DNA from: Pseudomonas viridiflava
GTDB taxonomy: Bacteria; Pseudomonadota; Gammaproteobacteria; Pseudomonadales; Pseudomonadaceae
Direction of reading: 5' to 3'
Length of the DNA: 64,000 nt
NCBI RefSeq assembly: GCF_900582195.1
Contig: NZ_UTHA01000001.1
Location: 913,367 to 977,366, forward strand
How positions within the stretch are numbered: the stretch's first letter is position 1; each line of letters begins with the position of its first letter. The notes below the pieces were generated by a model. It made no database searches and was not told where the DNA came from. It saw only the letters and a list, made by a program, of their open reading frames with translations. Below are positions 37,792-47,830 of the stretch, one piece after another. A program made the translations under genes and the position numbers.

Positions 37792-38130
37792 ATGAGCTTT
37801 TTTATCTCTAACGCCATGGCTGACGCGGCTGCACCGGCTGCTGCCGGCCCAATGGGCGGCGGTTTCGAGTGGATTTTCCTGGTCGGCTTCCTGGTCATCT
37901 TCTACCTGATGATCTGGCGTCCACAGGCCAAGCGCGCCAAAGAGCAGAAGAACCTGCTGAGCAGCCTGCAGAAGGGCGACGAAGTGGTCACCACCGGCGG
38001 CATCGCTGGCAAGATCACCAAAGTGGCCGATGACTTCGTGGTTCTGGAAGTTTCCGACACCGTGGAAATGAAGTTCCAGAAAGGCGCCATCGCCGCCACG
38101 CTGCCAAAAGGCACGCTGAAAGCGATCTGA
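37792..38130 (+). CDS. yajC: preprotein translocase subunit YajC
   Basis: A 112-residue inner-membrane protein: an Ala-rich N-terminus, one membrane helix (about 24-43, WIFLVGFLVIFYLMIW), then the cytoplasmic domain RPQAKRAKEQKNLLSSLQKG. It is an accessory of the SecDF complex. Confidence 0.97.
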   Translation: MSFFISNAMADAAAPAAAGPMGGGFEWIFLVGFLVIFYLMIWRPQAKRAKEQKNLLSSLQKGDEVVTTGGIAGKITKVADDFVVLEVSDTVEMKFQKGAIAATLPKGTLKAI

Positions 38131-38153
38131 AGCAACAACTTCTACTCAATCGA

Positions 38154-38174
38154 CGGGGCGCGCAAGGCGCCCCG
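38154..38174 (+). other. stem-loop between yajC and secD
   Basis: CGGGGCGC pairs with GCGCCCCG around a five-base loop, 24 bp after yajC. There is no T-run, so it is likely a partial attenuator or mRNA-stability hairpin within the operon rather than its end. Confidence 0.45.
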
Positions 38175-38194
38175 CGTTCATAACGGGCGGCGTG

Positions 38195-40063
38195 ATGCTG
38201 AACAAATATCCTCTGTGGAAATACATTCTGATCCTGGCGGTGCTGGCGATCGGTCTGATTTATTCCGCTCCGAATCTATACCCCGATGACCCGGCCATTC
38301 AGGTCAGCGGCGCAAGCACTGCGCTGCAAGTCAATCAGGCTGATCTGGATCGTGTGAGCACTGCGCTCAAGGAGTCCGGGATCAACGTCAAGGCAGCCAC
38401 GCTGGCCGCCAACGGCAAGGGCGGTCTGATCCGTCTGAGCAAGGCTGAAGACCAGCTGCCGGCCAAAGACGTTGTGCGCAAGGCGTTGGGTGATGACTAC
38501 GTCGTCGCGCTGAACCTGGCACAGACCACCCCGCAATGGCTGCGCAATCTGGGCGCGCACCCGATGAAGCTGGGTCTGGACTTGTCCGGTGGTGTGCACT
38601 TCCTGCTGGAAGTGGACATGGATAAAGCCCTCGATGCACGCCTGAAAGTCTACGAAGGCGACGTCAAGAGCTTGCTGCGCAAAGAGAAGCTGCGCTATCG
38701 CAGCCTGCCGCAACTGGGCGGTGCCATTCAGCTGGGCTTCAGCGATGAAGATTCCCGCGAACAGGCCCGTGCACTGATCCGCAAGAACTTCAACGATTTC
38801 GACATTGTTCCGGCCGACCTCAACGGTCAACCGGTGCTGCGTCTGGCGATGACCCCGGCCAAGCTGGCGGAAATCCGTGAATACTCCATCAAGCAGAACT
38901 TGACCACGGTACGTAACCGCGTCAACGAGCTGGGTGTTGCCGAACCGATCGTTCAGCGTCAGGGCGCCAACCGCATCGTGGTTGAGCTGCCGGGCGTGCA
39001 GGACACTGCCGAAGCCAAGCGTATTCTCGGCAAGACGGCCAACCTTGAGTTCCGTCTGGCTGCTGAGCCGGGTGCTTCGAAAGCCACCTCTGAAACCTTC
39101 GAGTTCCGTGAAGGCAATCGTCCGCCAGCTCAGATCGAGCGTGGTCTGATCATCACTGGTGACCAGGTTACCGATGCCAAGGCTGGTTTTGGCGAACACG
39201 GCACACCAGAAGTGAACATCCGTCTGGATGGTCACGGTGGCGAGCTGATGAGCCGCGCCACCCGTTCGAACGTCGGTCGCAGCATGGCGGTGATCTTCAT
39301 CGAGCAGCGTCCGGTCACCACTTACACCAAGCAAGTGGTCGATGGCGTCGAGAAAGACGTTGCCGTTCAAACGTTCAAAGAAGAGAAGAAGATCATCAGC
39401 CTGGCGACCATCCAGTCGCCGCTGGGTGCTCAGTTCCGCATCACTGGCCTGAACGGTCAGGGCGAGTCGTCCGAACTGGCGCTGCTGCTGCGTGCCGGTG
39501 GTCTGGCCGCACCGATGTACTTCGCTGAAGAGCGCACCATCGGCCCGAGCCTGGGTGCTGACAACATCACCAAAGGTATCGATGCGTCGCTGTGGGGCAT
39601 GCTGTTCGTGTCGCTGTTCATCATCGCCATCTACCGCTTCTTCGGCATCATCGCCACCGTCGCACTGGCGGTGAACATGGTGCTGCTGCTGGCCCTGATG
39701 TCGCTGCTGGGTGCAACGCTGACCCTGCCGGGTATCGCCGGTATCGTGCTGACCATGGGTATGGCGGTCGACGCCAACGTGCTGATCTTCTCGCGGATCC
39801 GTGAAGAGATCGCCGCCGGCATGACCGTGCAGCGTGCAATCAACGAAGGCTTCGGCCGGGCATTCACCGCGATTCTCGATGCCAACCTGACTACGTTGTT
39901 GGTCGGCGGGATTCTCTTTGCGATGGGCACCGGCCCGGTCAAAGGTTTCGCAGTGACCATGTCCCTCGGGATCTTTACCTCGATGTTCACGGCCATCATG
40001 GTGACCCGCGCAATGGTCAACCTGATCTTCGGCGGACGTGACTTCAAGAAGTTGTGGATTTAA
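38195..40063 (+). CDS. secD: protein translocase subunit SecD
   Basis: A 622-residue RND-superfamily protein with a first membrane helix (about 8-28), a large periplasmic domain (P1) and five C-terminal helices starting near ASLWGMLFVSLFIIAIYRFF. The proton-pathway Asp lies in MGMAVDANVLIFSRIREE. With SecF and YajC it uses the proton gradient to complete protein export. The ATG at 38195 is chosen over a GTG one codon earlier. Confidence 0.97.
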   Translation: MLNKYPLWKYILILAVLAIGLIYSAPNLYPDDPAIQVSGASTALQVNQADLDRVSTALKESGINVKAATLAANGKGGLIRLSKAEDQLPAKDVVRKALGDDYVVALNLAQTTPQWLRNLGAHPMKLGLDLSGGVHFLLEVDMDKALDARLKVYEGDVKSLLRKEKLRYRSLPQLGGAIQLGFSDEDSREQARALIRKNFNDFDIVPADLNGQPVLRLAMTPAKLAEIREYSIKQNLTTVRNRVNELGVAEPIVQRQGANRIVVELPGVQDTAEAKRILGKTANLEFRLAAEPGASKATSETFEFREGNRPPAQIERGLIITGDQVTDAKAGFGEHGTPEVNIRLDGHGGELMSRATRSNVGRSMAVIFIEQRPVTTYTKQVVDGVEKDVAVQTFKEEKKIISLATIQSPLGAQFRITGLNGQGESSELALLLRAGGLAAPMYFAEERTIGPSLGADNITKGIDASLWGMLFVSLFIIAIYRFFGIIATVALAVNMVLLLALMSLLGATLTLPGIAGIVLTMGMAVDANVLIFSRIREEIAAGMTVQRAINEGFGRAFTAILDANLTTLLVGGILFAMGTGPVKGFAVTMSLGIFTSMFTAIMVTRAMVNLIFGGRDFKKLWI

Positions 40064-40072
40064 GGGGCTGCC

Positions 40073-40987
40073 ATGTTACGTACAATCAACTTCATGGGCG
40101 TTCGCAACTTCGCGTTCGGCGTCACAGTGTTTCTCACGTTGCTGGCTATGTTCAGTGTCGTGACCAAGGGTATGAACTGGGGTCTGGACTTCACCGGCGG
40201 TACGCTCATCGAGCTGACCTACGAGCGTCCGGCCGACGTTACCAAGGTGCGTGAGCAGCTGGCGACGTCGGGTTACCACGAAGCAATCGTGCAGAGCTTC
40301 GGTGCGACTACAGATCTGCTGGTGCGCATGCCAGGTGAAGACCCGCAACTGGGCCATCAGGTGGCGGAAGCGCTGCTGAAGGTCGGCGGCGACAACCCGG
40401 CAACGGTCAAGCGTGTCGAGTTCGTCGGCCCGCAGGTCGGTGAAGAACTGCGTGACCAGGGCGGCCTCGGCATGCTGCTGGCGCTCGGCGGCATCCTGAT
40501 CTACCTGGCTTTCCGCTTTCAGTGGAAGTTCGCGGTCGGCGCCATCGTTTCGCTGATTCACGACGTGATCGTGACCATCGGTATCCTGTCGTACTTCCAG
40601 ATCACTTTCGATCTGACCGTGCTGGCGGCGGTGCTGGCGATCATCGGTTACTCGCTGAACGACACCATCGTGGTATTCGACCGGGTTCGTGAGAACTTCC
40701 GTGTGCTGCGCAAGGCAACGCTGATCGAGAACATCAATATCTCGACCACGCAAACCCTGCTGCGCACCATGGCGACGTCGATCTCCACCTTGCTGGCGAT
40801 CGCGGCACTGCTGTTCTTCGGCGGTGACAACCTGTTCGGCTTCTCGATCGCGCTGTTTATCGGTGTTCTGGCGGGTACCTACTCGTCGATCTACATCGCT
40901 AACGTGGTGCTGATCTGGCTGAACCTGACCACCGAGGATCTGATTCCTCCGGCCAACACCGAAAAGGAAGTCGACGACCGTCCATAA
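40073..40987 (+). CDS. secF: protein translocase subunit SecF
   Basis: A 304-residue partner of SecD with six membrane helices: GVRNFAFGVTVFLTLLAMFS first, a short periplasmic loop with LDFTGGTLIELTYERP, and the conserved AIIGYSLNDTIVVFDRVREN near the proton path. It starts 9 bp after secD. A terminator follows at 41019. Confidence 0.97.
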   Translation: MLRTINFMGVRNFAFGVTVFLTLLAMFSVVTKGMNWGLDFTGGTLIELTYERPADVTKVREQLATSGYHEAIVQSFGATTDLLVRMPGEDPQLGHQVAEALLKVGGDNPATVKRVEFVGPQVGEELRDQGGLGMLLALGGILIYLAFRFQWKFAVGAIVSLIHDVIVTIGILSYFQITFDLTVLAAVLAIIGYSLNDTIVVFDRVRENFRVLRKATLIENINISTTQTLLRTMATSISTLLAIAALLFFGGDNLFGFSIALFIGVLAGTYSSIYIANVVLIWLNLTTEDLIPPANTEKEVDDRP

Positions 40988-41018
40988 CGGCCATCGTTTT
41001 CCCGGCTGTCAGCCCAAG

Positions 41019-41049
41019 AAAGGCGCGAGTTGAACTCGCGCCTTTTTTT
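41019..41049 (+). terminator. terminator after secF
   Basis: AAAGGCGCGAGTT pairs with AACTCGCGCCTTT, followed by more T. Confidence 0.95.
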
Positions 41050-41108
41050 ATGCTCCAAGGCTGGGAGAAGCGCGGGCGCGTCCCGCATGTGATGGTCAGG
41101 AGGTTCAT

Positions 41109-41657
41109 GTGAACAAGTCGTTGCTGGTTGGTGCGGTATTGGGTGCTGTCGGTGTGACTGCCGGGGGTGCTGTTGCCACCTACAGCCTGGTTAAAAGCGG
41201 CCCTGAGTATGCGCAAGTATTGGCCGTTGAACCGGTTAAAACACAGATCAAGACTCCACGTGAAGTGTGCAAGGACGTGACAGTGACTCGTCAGGCACCG
41301 GTAAAAGATCAACACCAGATTGCCGGTACCGTCGTCGGTGCGCTGGCAGGTGGTTTGCTGGGTAATCAGATTGGTGGCGGCACCGGCAAGAAAATTGCCA
41401 CGGTGGCCGGTGCGGTCGGTGGTGGTTATGCGGGCAACAAGGTGCAGGAGGGCATGCAAGAGCGTGACACCTATACCACCACGCAAACCCGCTGCAACAC
41501 GGTCAATGACATCAGCGACAAAGTCGTCGGGTACGACGTGCGTTACTCGCTTGATGGCAAGGAAGGCAAAGTGCGGATGGACCGCGATCCGGGCAACCAG
41601 ATTCCGGTCGACAAGGAAGGCAAGTTGATTCTGTCGCAGAATGAGCCGGGTCAGTAA
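41109..41657 (+). CDS. glycine-zipper 2TM domain protein
   Basis: A 182-residue protein with a hydrophobic N-terminus (LLVGAVLGAVGVTAGGAVA) and a Gly-zipper segment typical of the SlyB/Rcp family (VVGALAGGLLGNQIGGGTGK ... VAGAVGGGYAGNKVQ, about 75-116). Two cysteines (EVCKDVTV, TRCNTVND) flank the zipper. It starts with GTG at 41109 behind CAGGAGG. The envelope location and stabilising role are inferred from the family. Confidence 0.8.
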   Translation: MNKSLLVGAVLGAVGVTAGGAVATYSLVKSGPEYAQVLAVEPVKTQIKTPREVCKDVTVTRQAPVKDQHQIAGTVVGALAGGLLGNQIGGGTGKKIATVAGAVGGGYAGNKVQEGMQERDTYTTTQTRCNTVNDISDKVVGYDVRYSLDGKEGKVRMDRDPGNQIPVDKEGKLILSQNEPGQ

Positions 41658-41677
41658 AGACCGACTGTTTTAAAAAG

Positions 41678-41700
41678 AAGCACCCTGCGGGGTGCTTTTT
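41678..41700 (+). terminator. terminator after the glycine-zipper gene
   Basis: AAGCACCC-TGCG-GGGTGCTT followed by a T-run. Confidence 0.92.
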
Positions 41701-41730
41701 TGTGCCCGCCATTTTTGGCTAACCCCGGAT

Positions 41731-41825
41731 CCCCTGTGGGAGCGAGCTTGCTCGCGAATGCGGTCTGGCATTCAGAATCTATGCAGGCTGTTCCACCGCT
41801 TTCGCGAGCAAGCTCGCTCCCACAA
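41731..41825. repeat. REP doublet 5
   Basis: An inverted pair of REP units, here in the tail-to-tail order (TGTGGGAGCGAGCTTGCTCG first), with a 42-bp spacer, between the terminators of the convergent glycine-zipper and suhB genes. Confidence 0.9.
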
Positions 41826-41852
41826 GGATTTGTGTTGGTCTGAATGCAAGCA

Positions 41853-41881
41853 TAAAAAAAGCACCCCGAAAGGTGCTTTTC
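41853..41881 (-). terminator. terminator of suhB
   Basis: On the minus strand AAAAGCACC, a short loop and GGTGCTTTTTTT form a hairpin with a T-run, 17 bp after the suhB stop. Confidence 0.88.
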
Positions 41882-41897
41882 GCGTTTCGCCGGAAGC

Positions 41898-42716
41898 TTA
41901 GCGCTTCAGCGAAGCCGGCAGGTGCGGCTGGATCGCCGTCAGCACTGCCTTGAAGCATTTGGTGTTGCCGGCAACGATGTGACCTTTTTCAAGGAAGTCG
42001 TGACCGCCGGTGAAGTCGCTCACCAGGCCGCCAGCTTCTTGAATCAGCAGGGCGCCTGCAGCCATGTCCCACTCGGACAGGCCCGACTCCCAGAATGCAT
42101 CGAAACGACCGGCAGCCACATAAGCCAGGTCCAGGCTCGCCGAACCGGCACGGCGGATACCGGCAGTCTGGCCAACCAGGGCGCGGAACATGCCCAGGTA
42201 GTTGTCGAGGTTGTCCATCTGGTCGTCACGGAACGGGAAGCCGGTACCCAGCAGGGCGCCGTCGAGGCTGGTGCGGCCGCTGACGCGCAGACGACGACCG
42301 TTCAGTTGAGCGCCGCGACCACGGCTGGCGGTGAATTCTTCCTGGCGAACCGGGTCCAGAACCACTGCGTGCTCCAGGCGGCCACGGTACTTACAGGCAA
42401 TGCTGACCGCGAAGTGCGGAATGCCACGCAGGAAGTTGGTGGTGCCGTCCAGTGGGTCGATGATCCACAGGTACTCTTCGCCTTCGATGCCGGTGCCGGC
42501 GTGCAGGCCAGTCTCTTCACCCTGGATCGAGTGGTTCGGGTAAGCCTTGCGCAGGGCGTCGATGATTTTCTGTTCGGCGGCGCGATCGACCTCGGATACA
42601 TAATCCTTGGCGTCTTTTTCGTCGACCTTGATGGTATCCAGGCGCTCGATGGAGCGGAAGATCAGTTCACTGGCGCTGCGGGCGGCGCGCAGCGCGATAT
42701 TCAGCATGGGCTGCAT
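41898..42716 (-). CDS. suhB: inositol-1-monophosphatase family protein SuhB
   Basis: A 272-residue Mg-dependent phosphatase with motif 1 (WIIDPLDGTTNFLRG), the Glu pair in GEETGLH, and motif 2 (LSEWDMAAGALLIQEAGG). In E. coli SuhB also acts with the NusA-containing rRNA antitermination complex. The N-terminus (MQPMLNIALRAARSASELI) matches SuhB closely. Divergent from trmJ. Confidence 0.95.
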   Translation of the reverse strand: MQPMLNIALRAARSASELIFRSIERLDTIKVDEKDAKDYVSEVDRAAEQKIIDALRKAYPNHSIQGEETGLHAGTGIEGEEYLWIIDPLDGTTNFLRGIPHFAVSIACKYRGRLEHAVVLDPVRQEEFTASRGRGAQLNGRRLRVSGRTSLDGALLGTGFPFRDDQMDNLDNYLGMFRALVGQTAGIRRAGSASLDLAYVAAGRFDAFWESGLSEWDMAAGALLIQEAGGLVSDFTGGHDFLEKGHIVAGNTKCFKAVLTAIQPHLPASLKR

Positions 42717-42861
42717 GGATGTGTCACCTAAGGTTGTTAAAGAAAGCCGCGCATTCTATCAGAACTTTTCTTCAGGTGAAGGACGCTGTTCGCTTTCATA
42801 GCTTAACGGTAGGCTGTTCTGTAAGATTTGCACCCCTTTCCTGTGTCCGAGAGCGCCTCCC

Positions 42862-43632
42862 TTGCTGCAGAACATTCGTGTCGTCCTGGTCAATACCAGC
42901 CACCCCGGCAACATCGGCGGGGCCGCGCGCGCCATGAAAAACATGGGTCTGTCGCGGCTGGTGCTGGTCGAACCGCGGGTCTTCCCGCACCACGAAGCCG
43001 ATGCTCGTGCTTCCGGTGCCGGTGACATCCTTGAAAACGCACAGGTCGTCGCCACGTTGGAAGACGCCTTGGTCGGCTGCAATCTGGTGCTTGGCACCAG
43101 CGCCCGTGACCGTCGAATCCCTTGGCCGCTGCTGGATCCGCGCGAGTGCGGCACCAAAGTGGTCGAGGAAGCCGGGCAGGGCGCCGAAATTGCGCTGGTG
43201 TTCGGTCGTGAAGATTCCGGTCTGACCAACGAAGAGCTGCAGCGATGTCACTTTCACGTGCACATCCCCTCCGACCCGGAGTTCAGTTCGCTGAACCTGG
43301 GCGCGGCGGTGCAGGTGTTGAGCTACGAAGTGCGCATGGCCTGGCTGGCTGCACAAGGTCAGCCGAGCAAGATCGAGAAAGAGGAAGTGGCCTCGGTGAA
43401 AAGCGCCGAGCTGGCGACCATGGATGAGCTGGAGCGCTTTTATGAGCATCTGGAGCAGACGCTGGTCGCCATCGAATTCCTCGATCCGGAAAAACCACGG
43501 CACTTGATGGCGCGCCTGCGCCGGTTGTACGGACGCAGCTCGGTCAGCCGGGCGGAAATGAATATTTTGCGTGGCATCCTCACGGAAACCCAAAAAGCGG
43601 CCCGTGGTGAGCTTCTAAAGCGGAAGGACTAA
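42862..43632 (+). CDS. trmJ: tRNA (cytidine/uridine-2'-O-)-methyltransferase TrmJ
   Basis: A 256-residue SPOUT methyltransferase for Nm32 of tRNA. N-terminal SPOUT blocks: LVNTSHPGNIGGAARAMKNM, LVFGREDSGLTNEEL and SLNLGAAVQVLSYEVR (trefoil-knot SAM site). The start is TTG at 42862; the frame has no ATG that keeps the conserved N-terminus. It ends directly before cysE (TAAATG). Confidence 0.94.
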   Translation: MLQNIRVVLVNTSHPGNIGGAARAMKNMGLSRLVLVEPRVFPHHEADARASGAGDILENAQVVATLEDALVGCNLVLGTSARDRRIPWPLLDPRECGTKVVEEAGQGAEIALVFGREDSGLTNEELQRCHFHVHIPSDPEFSSLNLGAAVQVLSYEVRMAWLAAQGQPSKIEKEEVASVKSAELATMDELERFYEHLEQTLVAIEFLDPEKPRHLMARLRRLYGRSSVSRAEMNILRGILTETQKAARGELLKRKD

Positions 43633-43635
43633 ATG

Positions 43636-44412
43636 ATGTTTGAGCGTTTGCGTGAAGATATCCAGAGCGTATTCCATCGAGACCCGGCGGCGCGTAACGC
43701 TTTTGAAGTCCTGACCTGCTACCCCGGCATGCATGCGATCTGGATCCATCGACTGGCCGGCATGTTGTGGCGCAATGAACTGAAATGGCTGGCGCGGTTG
43801 GTGTCGAACTTCGGTCGCTGGTTGACCGGGATCGAGATTCATCCGGGGGCCAAGGTTGGTCGACGCTTCTTTATTGACCACGGTATGGGCATCGTCATTG
43901 GCGAAACCGCCGAGATTGGTGATGACGTGACCATCTATCAGGGCGTGACCCTGGGTGGTACCAGCTGGAACAAGGGCAAGCGTCACCCGACGCTGGGCGA
44001 TGGTGTGGTTGTGGGGGCGGGCGCGAAAGTGCTCGGTCCGTTCACGGTCGGCGCCGGTGCCAAGGTCGGTTCCAACGCCGTGGTGACTAAAGAAGTGCCG
44101 CCGGGCGCCACTGTTGTCGGTATTCCCGGGCGGATCATCGTCAAATCCGACGAAGAGCAGGACGCCAAGCGCAAGGCCATGGCCGAGAAGATTGGCTTCG
44201 ATGCCTACGGCGTCAGCGAAGACATGCCCGACCCGGTGGCGCGCGCCATCGGTCAGCTGCTCGACCACCTGCAAGCGGTGGACGGACGGCTGGAAGGGAT
44301 GTGCGGTGCGCTGAAGGATCTGGGCAGCAATTACTGTGCGAAGGATCTGCCTGAGCTGCGTGAAGAAGACTTCGCCTGCGTGAAGGGTAAGGATCAGAGT
44401 CAGGCTAGCTAA
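43636..44412 (+). CDS. cysE: serine O-acetyltransferase
   Basis: A 258-residue enzyme making O-acetylserine for cysteine synthesis. An N-terminal helical domain is followed by the left-handed hexapeptide-repeat domain ([20 protein letters not shown] ... [17 protein letters not shown]). The start at 43636 has GGAAGGA at good spacing; an ATG directly before it is equivalent. It is placed upstream of the isc operon, which uses its product cysteine as sulfur source, but a REP doublet and a separate promoter lie between. Confidence 0.94.
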   Translation: MFERLREDIQSVFHRDPAARNAFEVLTCYPGMHAIWIHRLAGMLWRNELKWLARLVSNFGRWLTGIEIHPGAKVGRRFFIDHGMGIVIGETAEIGDDVTIYQGVTLGGTSWNKGKRHPTLGDGVVVGAGAKVLGPFTVGAGAKVGSNAVVTKEVPPGATVVGIPGRIIVKSDEEQDAKRKAMAEKIGFDAYGVSEDMPDPVARAIGQLLDHLQAVDGRLEGMCGALKDLGSNYCAKDLPELREEDFACVKGKDQSQAS

Positions 44413-44424
44413 ACCGCGCCGCTG

Positions 44425-44492
44425 CCTTCGCGAGCAAGCTCGCTCGCACATTGGAATGTATTGCCCTTGTGGGAGCGAGCTTGCTCGCGAAG
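44425..44492. repeat. REP doublet 6
   Basis: An inverted pair of REP units 13 bp after the cysE stop, spaced by about 19 bp, separating cysE from the isc promoter. Confidence 0.9.
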
Positions 44493-44560
44493 AACGATCA
44501 CGCGGTACTGCTGGCTGCATGCCGCCAGCCTTTGCTATGATGCGCGCGCTCTTTTGCGGG

Positions 44561-44611
44561 TAATCCTGACTAAAGTACTAGGTCTTAAAGTTGACTTAAA
44601 TACTCGGGAAT
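44561..44611 (+). promoter_or_regulatory. two tandem IscR type-1 binding sites in the isc promoter
   Basis: 44561-44585 (TAATCCTGACTAAAGTACTA and on) and 44587-44611 (AAGTTGACTTAAATACTCGG and on) each fit much of the E. coli IscR type-1 pattern (YYGACT, A/T-rich centre, then GG after an ACT-like half). They are 26 bp apart and end 40 bp before the iscR ATG, as expected for autorepression by Fe-S-loaded IscR. Confidence 0.65.
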
Positions 44612-44650
44612 TGCATACTCGCCCCATTCTGAACTCCGTGGTAACTGTCC

Positions 44651-45142
44651 ATGCGACTGACTACAAAAGGCCGATACGCCGTGACCGCCATGCTTGACCT
44701 GGCGTTGCACGCGCAGCACGGGCCCGTGTCCCTGGCCGATATCTCCGAGCGCCAAGGCATCTCCCTGTCCTACCTCGAACAGCTGTTCGCCAAGCTGCGC
44801 CGCAGCAACCTGGTTTCCAGTGTTCGCGGCCCGGGTGGTGGCTACCAGTTGTCCCGTGACATGCAGGGCATCCAGGTCGCTCAAGTGATCGATGCGGTAA
44901 ACGAATCGGTCGATGCCACCAAATGCCAGGGCCAGGGCGATTGCCATTCCGGCGACACCTGCCTGACCCACCATCTGTGGTGCGATTTGAGCCTGCAGAT
45001 TCACGAATTTCTAAGTGGTATCAGCTTGGCTGATCTTGTGACTCGCCGTGAGGTGCAAGAAGTAGCCCAGCGTCAGGACCAGCGCCGTTGCAACAGCAAG
45101 GCGCCACGCCTGGACAAGATTGAAGCGTCCGCCGTCGAATGA
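44651..45142 (+). CDS. iscR: Fe-S cluster assembly regulator IscR
   Basis: A 163-residue Rrf2-family repressor: a winged helix in residues 1-80 ([20 protein letters not shown]) and [2Fe-2S] ligands C92, C98, C104 and H107 in [18 protein letters not shown], identical in position to E. coli. It represses its own operon when iron-sulfur supply is sufficient. First gene of iscRSUA-hscBA-fdx-iscX. Confidence 0.97.
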   Translation: MRLTTKGRYAVTAMLDLALHAQHGPVSLADISERQGISLSYLEQLFAKLRRSNLVSSVRGPGGGYQLSRDMQGIQVAQVIDAVNESVDATKCQGQGDCHSGDTCLTHHLWCDLSLQIHEFLSGISLADLVTRREVQEVAQRQDQRRCNSKAPRLDKIEASAVE

Positions 45143-45189
45143 CAGCCAGAGAGCTAGCGGCACGCCAGCCCTGATTTAGGAGATAGTCC

Positions 45190-46404
45190 ATGAAATTGCC
45201 GATTTACCTTGATTACTCTGCGACCACCCCGGTTGATCCGCGTGTTGCGCAAAAGATGAGTGAATGCCTGCTGGTCGACGGAAACTTCGGTAACCCGGCG
45301 TCCCGTTCCCACGTGTTCGGCTGGAAGGCTGAAGAGTCGGTCGAAAACGCCCGTCGTCAGGTGGCCGATCTGGTCAACGCCGATCCGCGCGAAATCGTCT
45401 GGACCTCCGGTGCCACCGAGTCCGACAACCTGGCAATCAAGGGTGCGGCGCATTTCTACGGCTCCAAGGGCAAGCACCTGATCACCTCCAAGATCGAGCA
45501 CAAGGCTGTCCTCGACACCATGCGCCAACTGGAGCGTGAAGGTTTCGAGGTCACCTACCTCGAGCCGACCGAAGACGGTCTGATCACCCCGGCCATGATT
45601 GAAGCTGCGCTGCGCGAAGACACCATCCTGGTCTCCGTGATGCACGTGAACAACGAAATCGGCACCGTCAACGACATCGCCGCGATCGGCGAAATGCTCC
45701 GCGCCAAGGGCATTCTGTTCCACGTCGACGCCGCTCAGTCCACTGGCAAGGTCGAGATCGACCTGCAGAAACTGAAAGTCGACATGATGTCGTTCTCCGC
45801 CCACAAAACCTACGGCCCTAAAGGCATCGGCGCACTGTACGTCAGCCGTAAGCCGCGTGTGCGCATCGAAGCGACCATGCACGGCGGCGGTCACGAGCGT
45901 GGCATGCGTTCCGGCACCCTGGCGACCCACCAGATCGTCGGCATGGGCGAAGCGTTCCGCGTGGCCAAAGAAGACATGGCGGCTGAAAACGTCCGTATCA
46001 AAGCCTTGAGCGACCGTTTCTACAAGCAGGTCGAGCATCTGGAAGAGCTGTACGTCAACGGCAGCCTGACCGCCCGCGTTCCGCACAACCTGAACCTGAG
46101 CTTCAACTACGTTGAAGGCGAGTCGCTGATCATGGCGCTCAAGGATCTGGCGGTATCGTCCGGTTCGGCGTGCACCTCGGCATCGCTGGAGCCTTCGTAC
46201 GTACTGCGCGCCCTGGGCCGCAACGACGAACTGGCACACAGCTCGATCCGCTTCACCTTCGGCCGTTTCACCACCGAAGAAGAAATCGACTACGCCGCGC
46301 AGAAAGTCTGCGAGGCCGTTACCAAGCTGCGCGCTTTGTCGCCGCTGTGGGACATGTATAAAGACGGCGTCGATATCTCGAAAATCGAGTGGGCGGCACA
46401 CTAA
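45190..46404 (+). CDS. iscS: cysteine desulfurase IscS
   Basis: A 404-residue PLP enzyme that removes sulfur from cysteine as persulfide. Schiff-base lysine in [15 protein letters not shown] (about K206) and the persulfide loop cysteine in [14 protein letters not shown] (about C328). Same length as E. coli IscS. Confidence 0.98.
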   Translation: MKLPIYLDYSATTPVDPRVAQKMSECLLVDGNFGNPASRSHVFGWKAEESVENARRQVADLVNADPREIVWTSGATESDNLAIKGAAHFYGSKGKHLITSKIEHKAVLDTMRQLEREGFEVTYLEPTEDGLITPAMIEAALREDTILVSVMHVNNEIGTVNDIAAIGEMLRAKGILFHVDAAQSTGKVEIDLQKLKVDMMSFSAHKTYGPKGIGALYVSRKPRVRIEATMHGGGHERGMRSGTLATHQIVGMGEAFRVAKEDMAAENVRIKALSDRFYKQVEHLEELYVNGSLTARVPHNLNLSFNYVEGESLIMALKDLAVSSGSACTSASLEPSYVLRALGRNDELAHSSIRFTFGRFTTEEEIDYAAQKVCEAVTKLRALSPLWDMYKDGVDISKIEWAAH

Positions 46405-46504
46405 ATATAGAAGCCGCCAGATACAGATCCTGTAGCGACGCGGCGGTTTACGCAGCGCAGTTGCAGGGTCTCAAGAGCGGCCCTGATGAGTGAGGATTAG
46501 AATC

Positions 46505-46891
46505 ATGGCTTACAGCGAAAAGGTCATCGACCACTACGAAAACCCGCGCAACGTCGGCAAGATGAACGCGGAAGATCCTGATGTCGGCACCGGCATGGTC
46601 GGCGCTCCGGCGTGCGGCGACGTGATGCGTCTGCAAATCAAGGTCAACGACGCCGGCATCATCGAAGATGCCAAGTTCAAGACCTACGGCTGCGGTTCGG
46701 CCATCGCTTCCAGCTCCCTCGCCACCGAGTGGATGAAGGGCAAGACCCTGGACGAAGCCGAAACCATCAAGAACACCCAGCTGGCCGAAGAACTGGCCCT
46801 GCCGCCAGTGAAAATTCACTGCTCGGTACTGGCTGAAGACGCTATCAAAGCGGCTGTTCGCGATTACAAGCAGAAGAAAGGCTTGATCTGA
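46505..46891 (+). CDS. iscU: Fe-S cluster scaffold IscU
   Basis: A 128-residue scaffold with the three cluster cysteines C37 (GAPACGDV), C63 ([10 protein letters not shown]) and C106 ([10 protein letters not shown]), and the LPPVK chaperone-binding motif for HscA. The start at 46505 ([16 protein letters not shown]) is the family start. Confidence 0.98.
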   Translation: MAYSEKVIDHYENPRNVGKMNAEDPDVGTGMVGAPACGDVMRLQIKVNDAGIIEDAKFKTYGCGSAIASSSLATEWMKGKTLDEAETIKNTQLAEELALPPVKIHCSVLAEDAIKAAVRDYKQKKGLI

Positions 46892-46925
46892 CTTTCTGGA
46901 TTTGGCGACGAGTAAGGAGTCACCG

Positions 46926-47249
46926 ATGGCTATCAGCATGACAGAAGCGGCTGCTCGACACGTGCGGCGCTCCCTCGACGGGCGCGGCAAAGGTGAAGGG
47001 ATTCGTCTGGGTGTTCGCACCACAGGCTGTTCCGGCCTTGCCTACGTGCTGGAGTTTGTCGACGAGGTGGTTGCAGAGGATCAGGTGTTCGAGAGTCACG
47101 GCGAAAAAGTGATCATCGACCCGAAAAGCCTGGCCTACCTGGACGGCACCGAGCTCGATTTCGTCAAGGAAGGGTTGAACGAAGGCTTCAAGTTCAACAA
47201 TCCCAACGTACGCGGTGAATGTGGCTGCGGCGAAAGCTTCAACATCTGA
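46926..47249 (+). CDS. iscA: Fe-S assembly A-type carrier IscA
   Basis: A 107-residue A-type carrier with C35 (TTGCSGLAY) and C99/C101 ([11 protein letters not shown]), the three conserved ligands. The ATG at 46926 has AAGGAG upstream; the longer frame from 46902 is not supported. Confidence 0.97.
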   Translation: MAISMTEAAARHVRRSLDGRGKGEGIRLGVRTTGCSGLAYVLEFVDEVVAEDQVFESHGEKVIIDPKSLAYLDGTELDFVKEGLNEGFKFNNPNVRGECGCGESFNI

Positions 47250-47257
47250 GGCTTGTC

Positions 47258-47779
47258 GTGGGTATTCCTTGTCATTTCGCTTTATTCGAGCTGCAACCGG
47301 GTTTCCGTCTGGATCTCGAGCAGTTGGCCACGCGCTATCGTGAGTTGGCGCGCGGCGTTCATCCTGACCGCTTTGCCGACGCTTCCGAGCGTGAGCAGCG
47401 GTCGGCACTCGAGCAGTCTGCGCGGCTCAACGACGCCTATCAGACGCTCAAGAGTCCGGCCCAGCGCGCACGCTACCTGCTGACCATCAGCGGGCATGAG
47501 GTGCCGATGGAAGTCACGGTCCATGATCCCGAGTTTCTTCTGCAGCAGATGCAATGGCGCGAAGAACTCGAAGACCTCCAGGACAGTGCCAACCTCGACG
47601 GCGTCGCCGTGTTCAAGCGGCGCTTGAAAGTGGCTCAGGAAGAACTCAATGAAAGCTTCGCAGCCTGTTGGGATGATGCGGCGCAACGCGAACAGGCTGA
47701 ACGCCTGATGCGGCGCATGCAGTTCCTCGACAAGCTCACCTACGAAGTGCGCCAGTTAGAAGAGCGCCTCGACGATTAA
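47258..47779 (+). CDS. hscB: co-chaperone HscB (J-domain)
   Basis: A 173-residue J-type co-chaperone. The J-domain HPD lies at 35-37 ([10 protein letters not shown]), and a C-terminal helical domain binds IscU. It starts with GTG at 47258, 9 bp after iscA; the length matches E. coli HscB. Confidence 0.96.
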   Translation: MGIPCHFALFELQPGFRLDLEQLATRYRELARGVHPDRFADASEREQRSALEQSARLNDAYQTLKSPAQRARYLLTISGHEVPMEVTVHDPEFLLQQMQWREELEDLQDSANLDGVAVFKRRLKVAQEELNESFAACWDDAAQREQAERLMRRMQFLDKLTYEVRQLEERLDD

Positions 47780-47830
47780 CCCAGTGCCGCTCCGGTCGCA
47801 CGCCTGATATACAGATAAGTCCTGATCACG

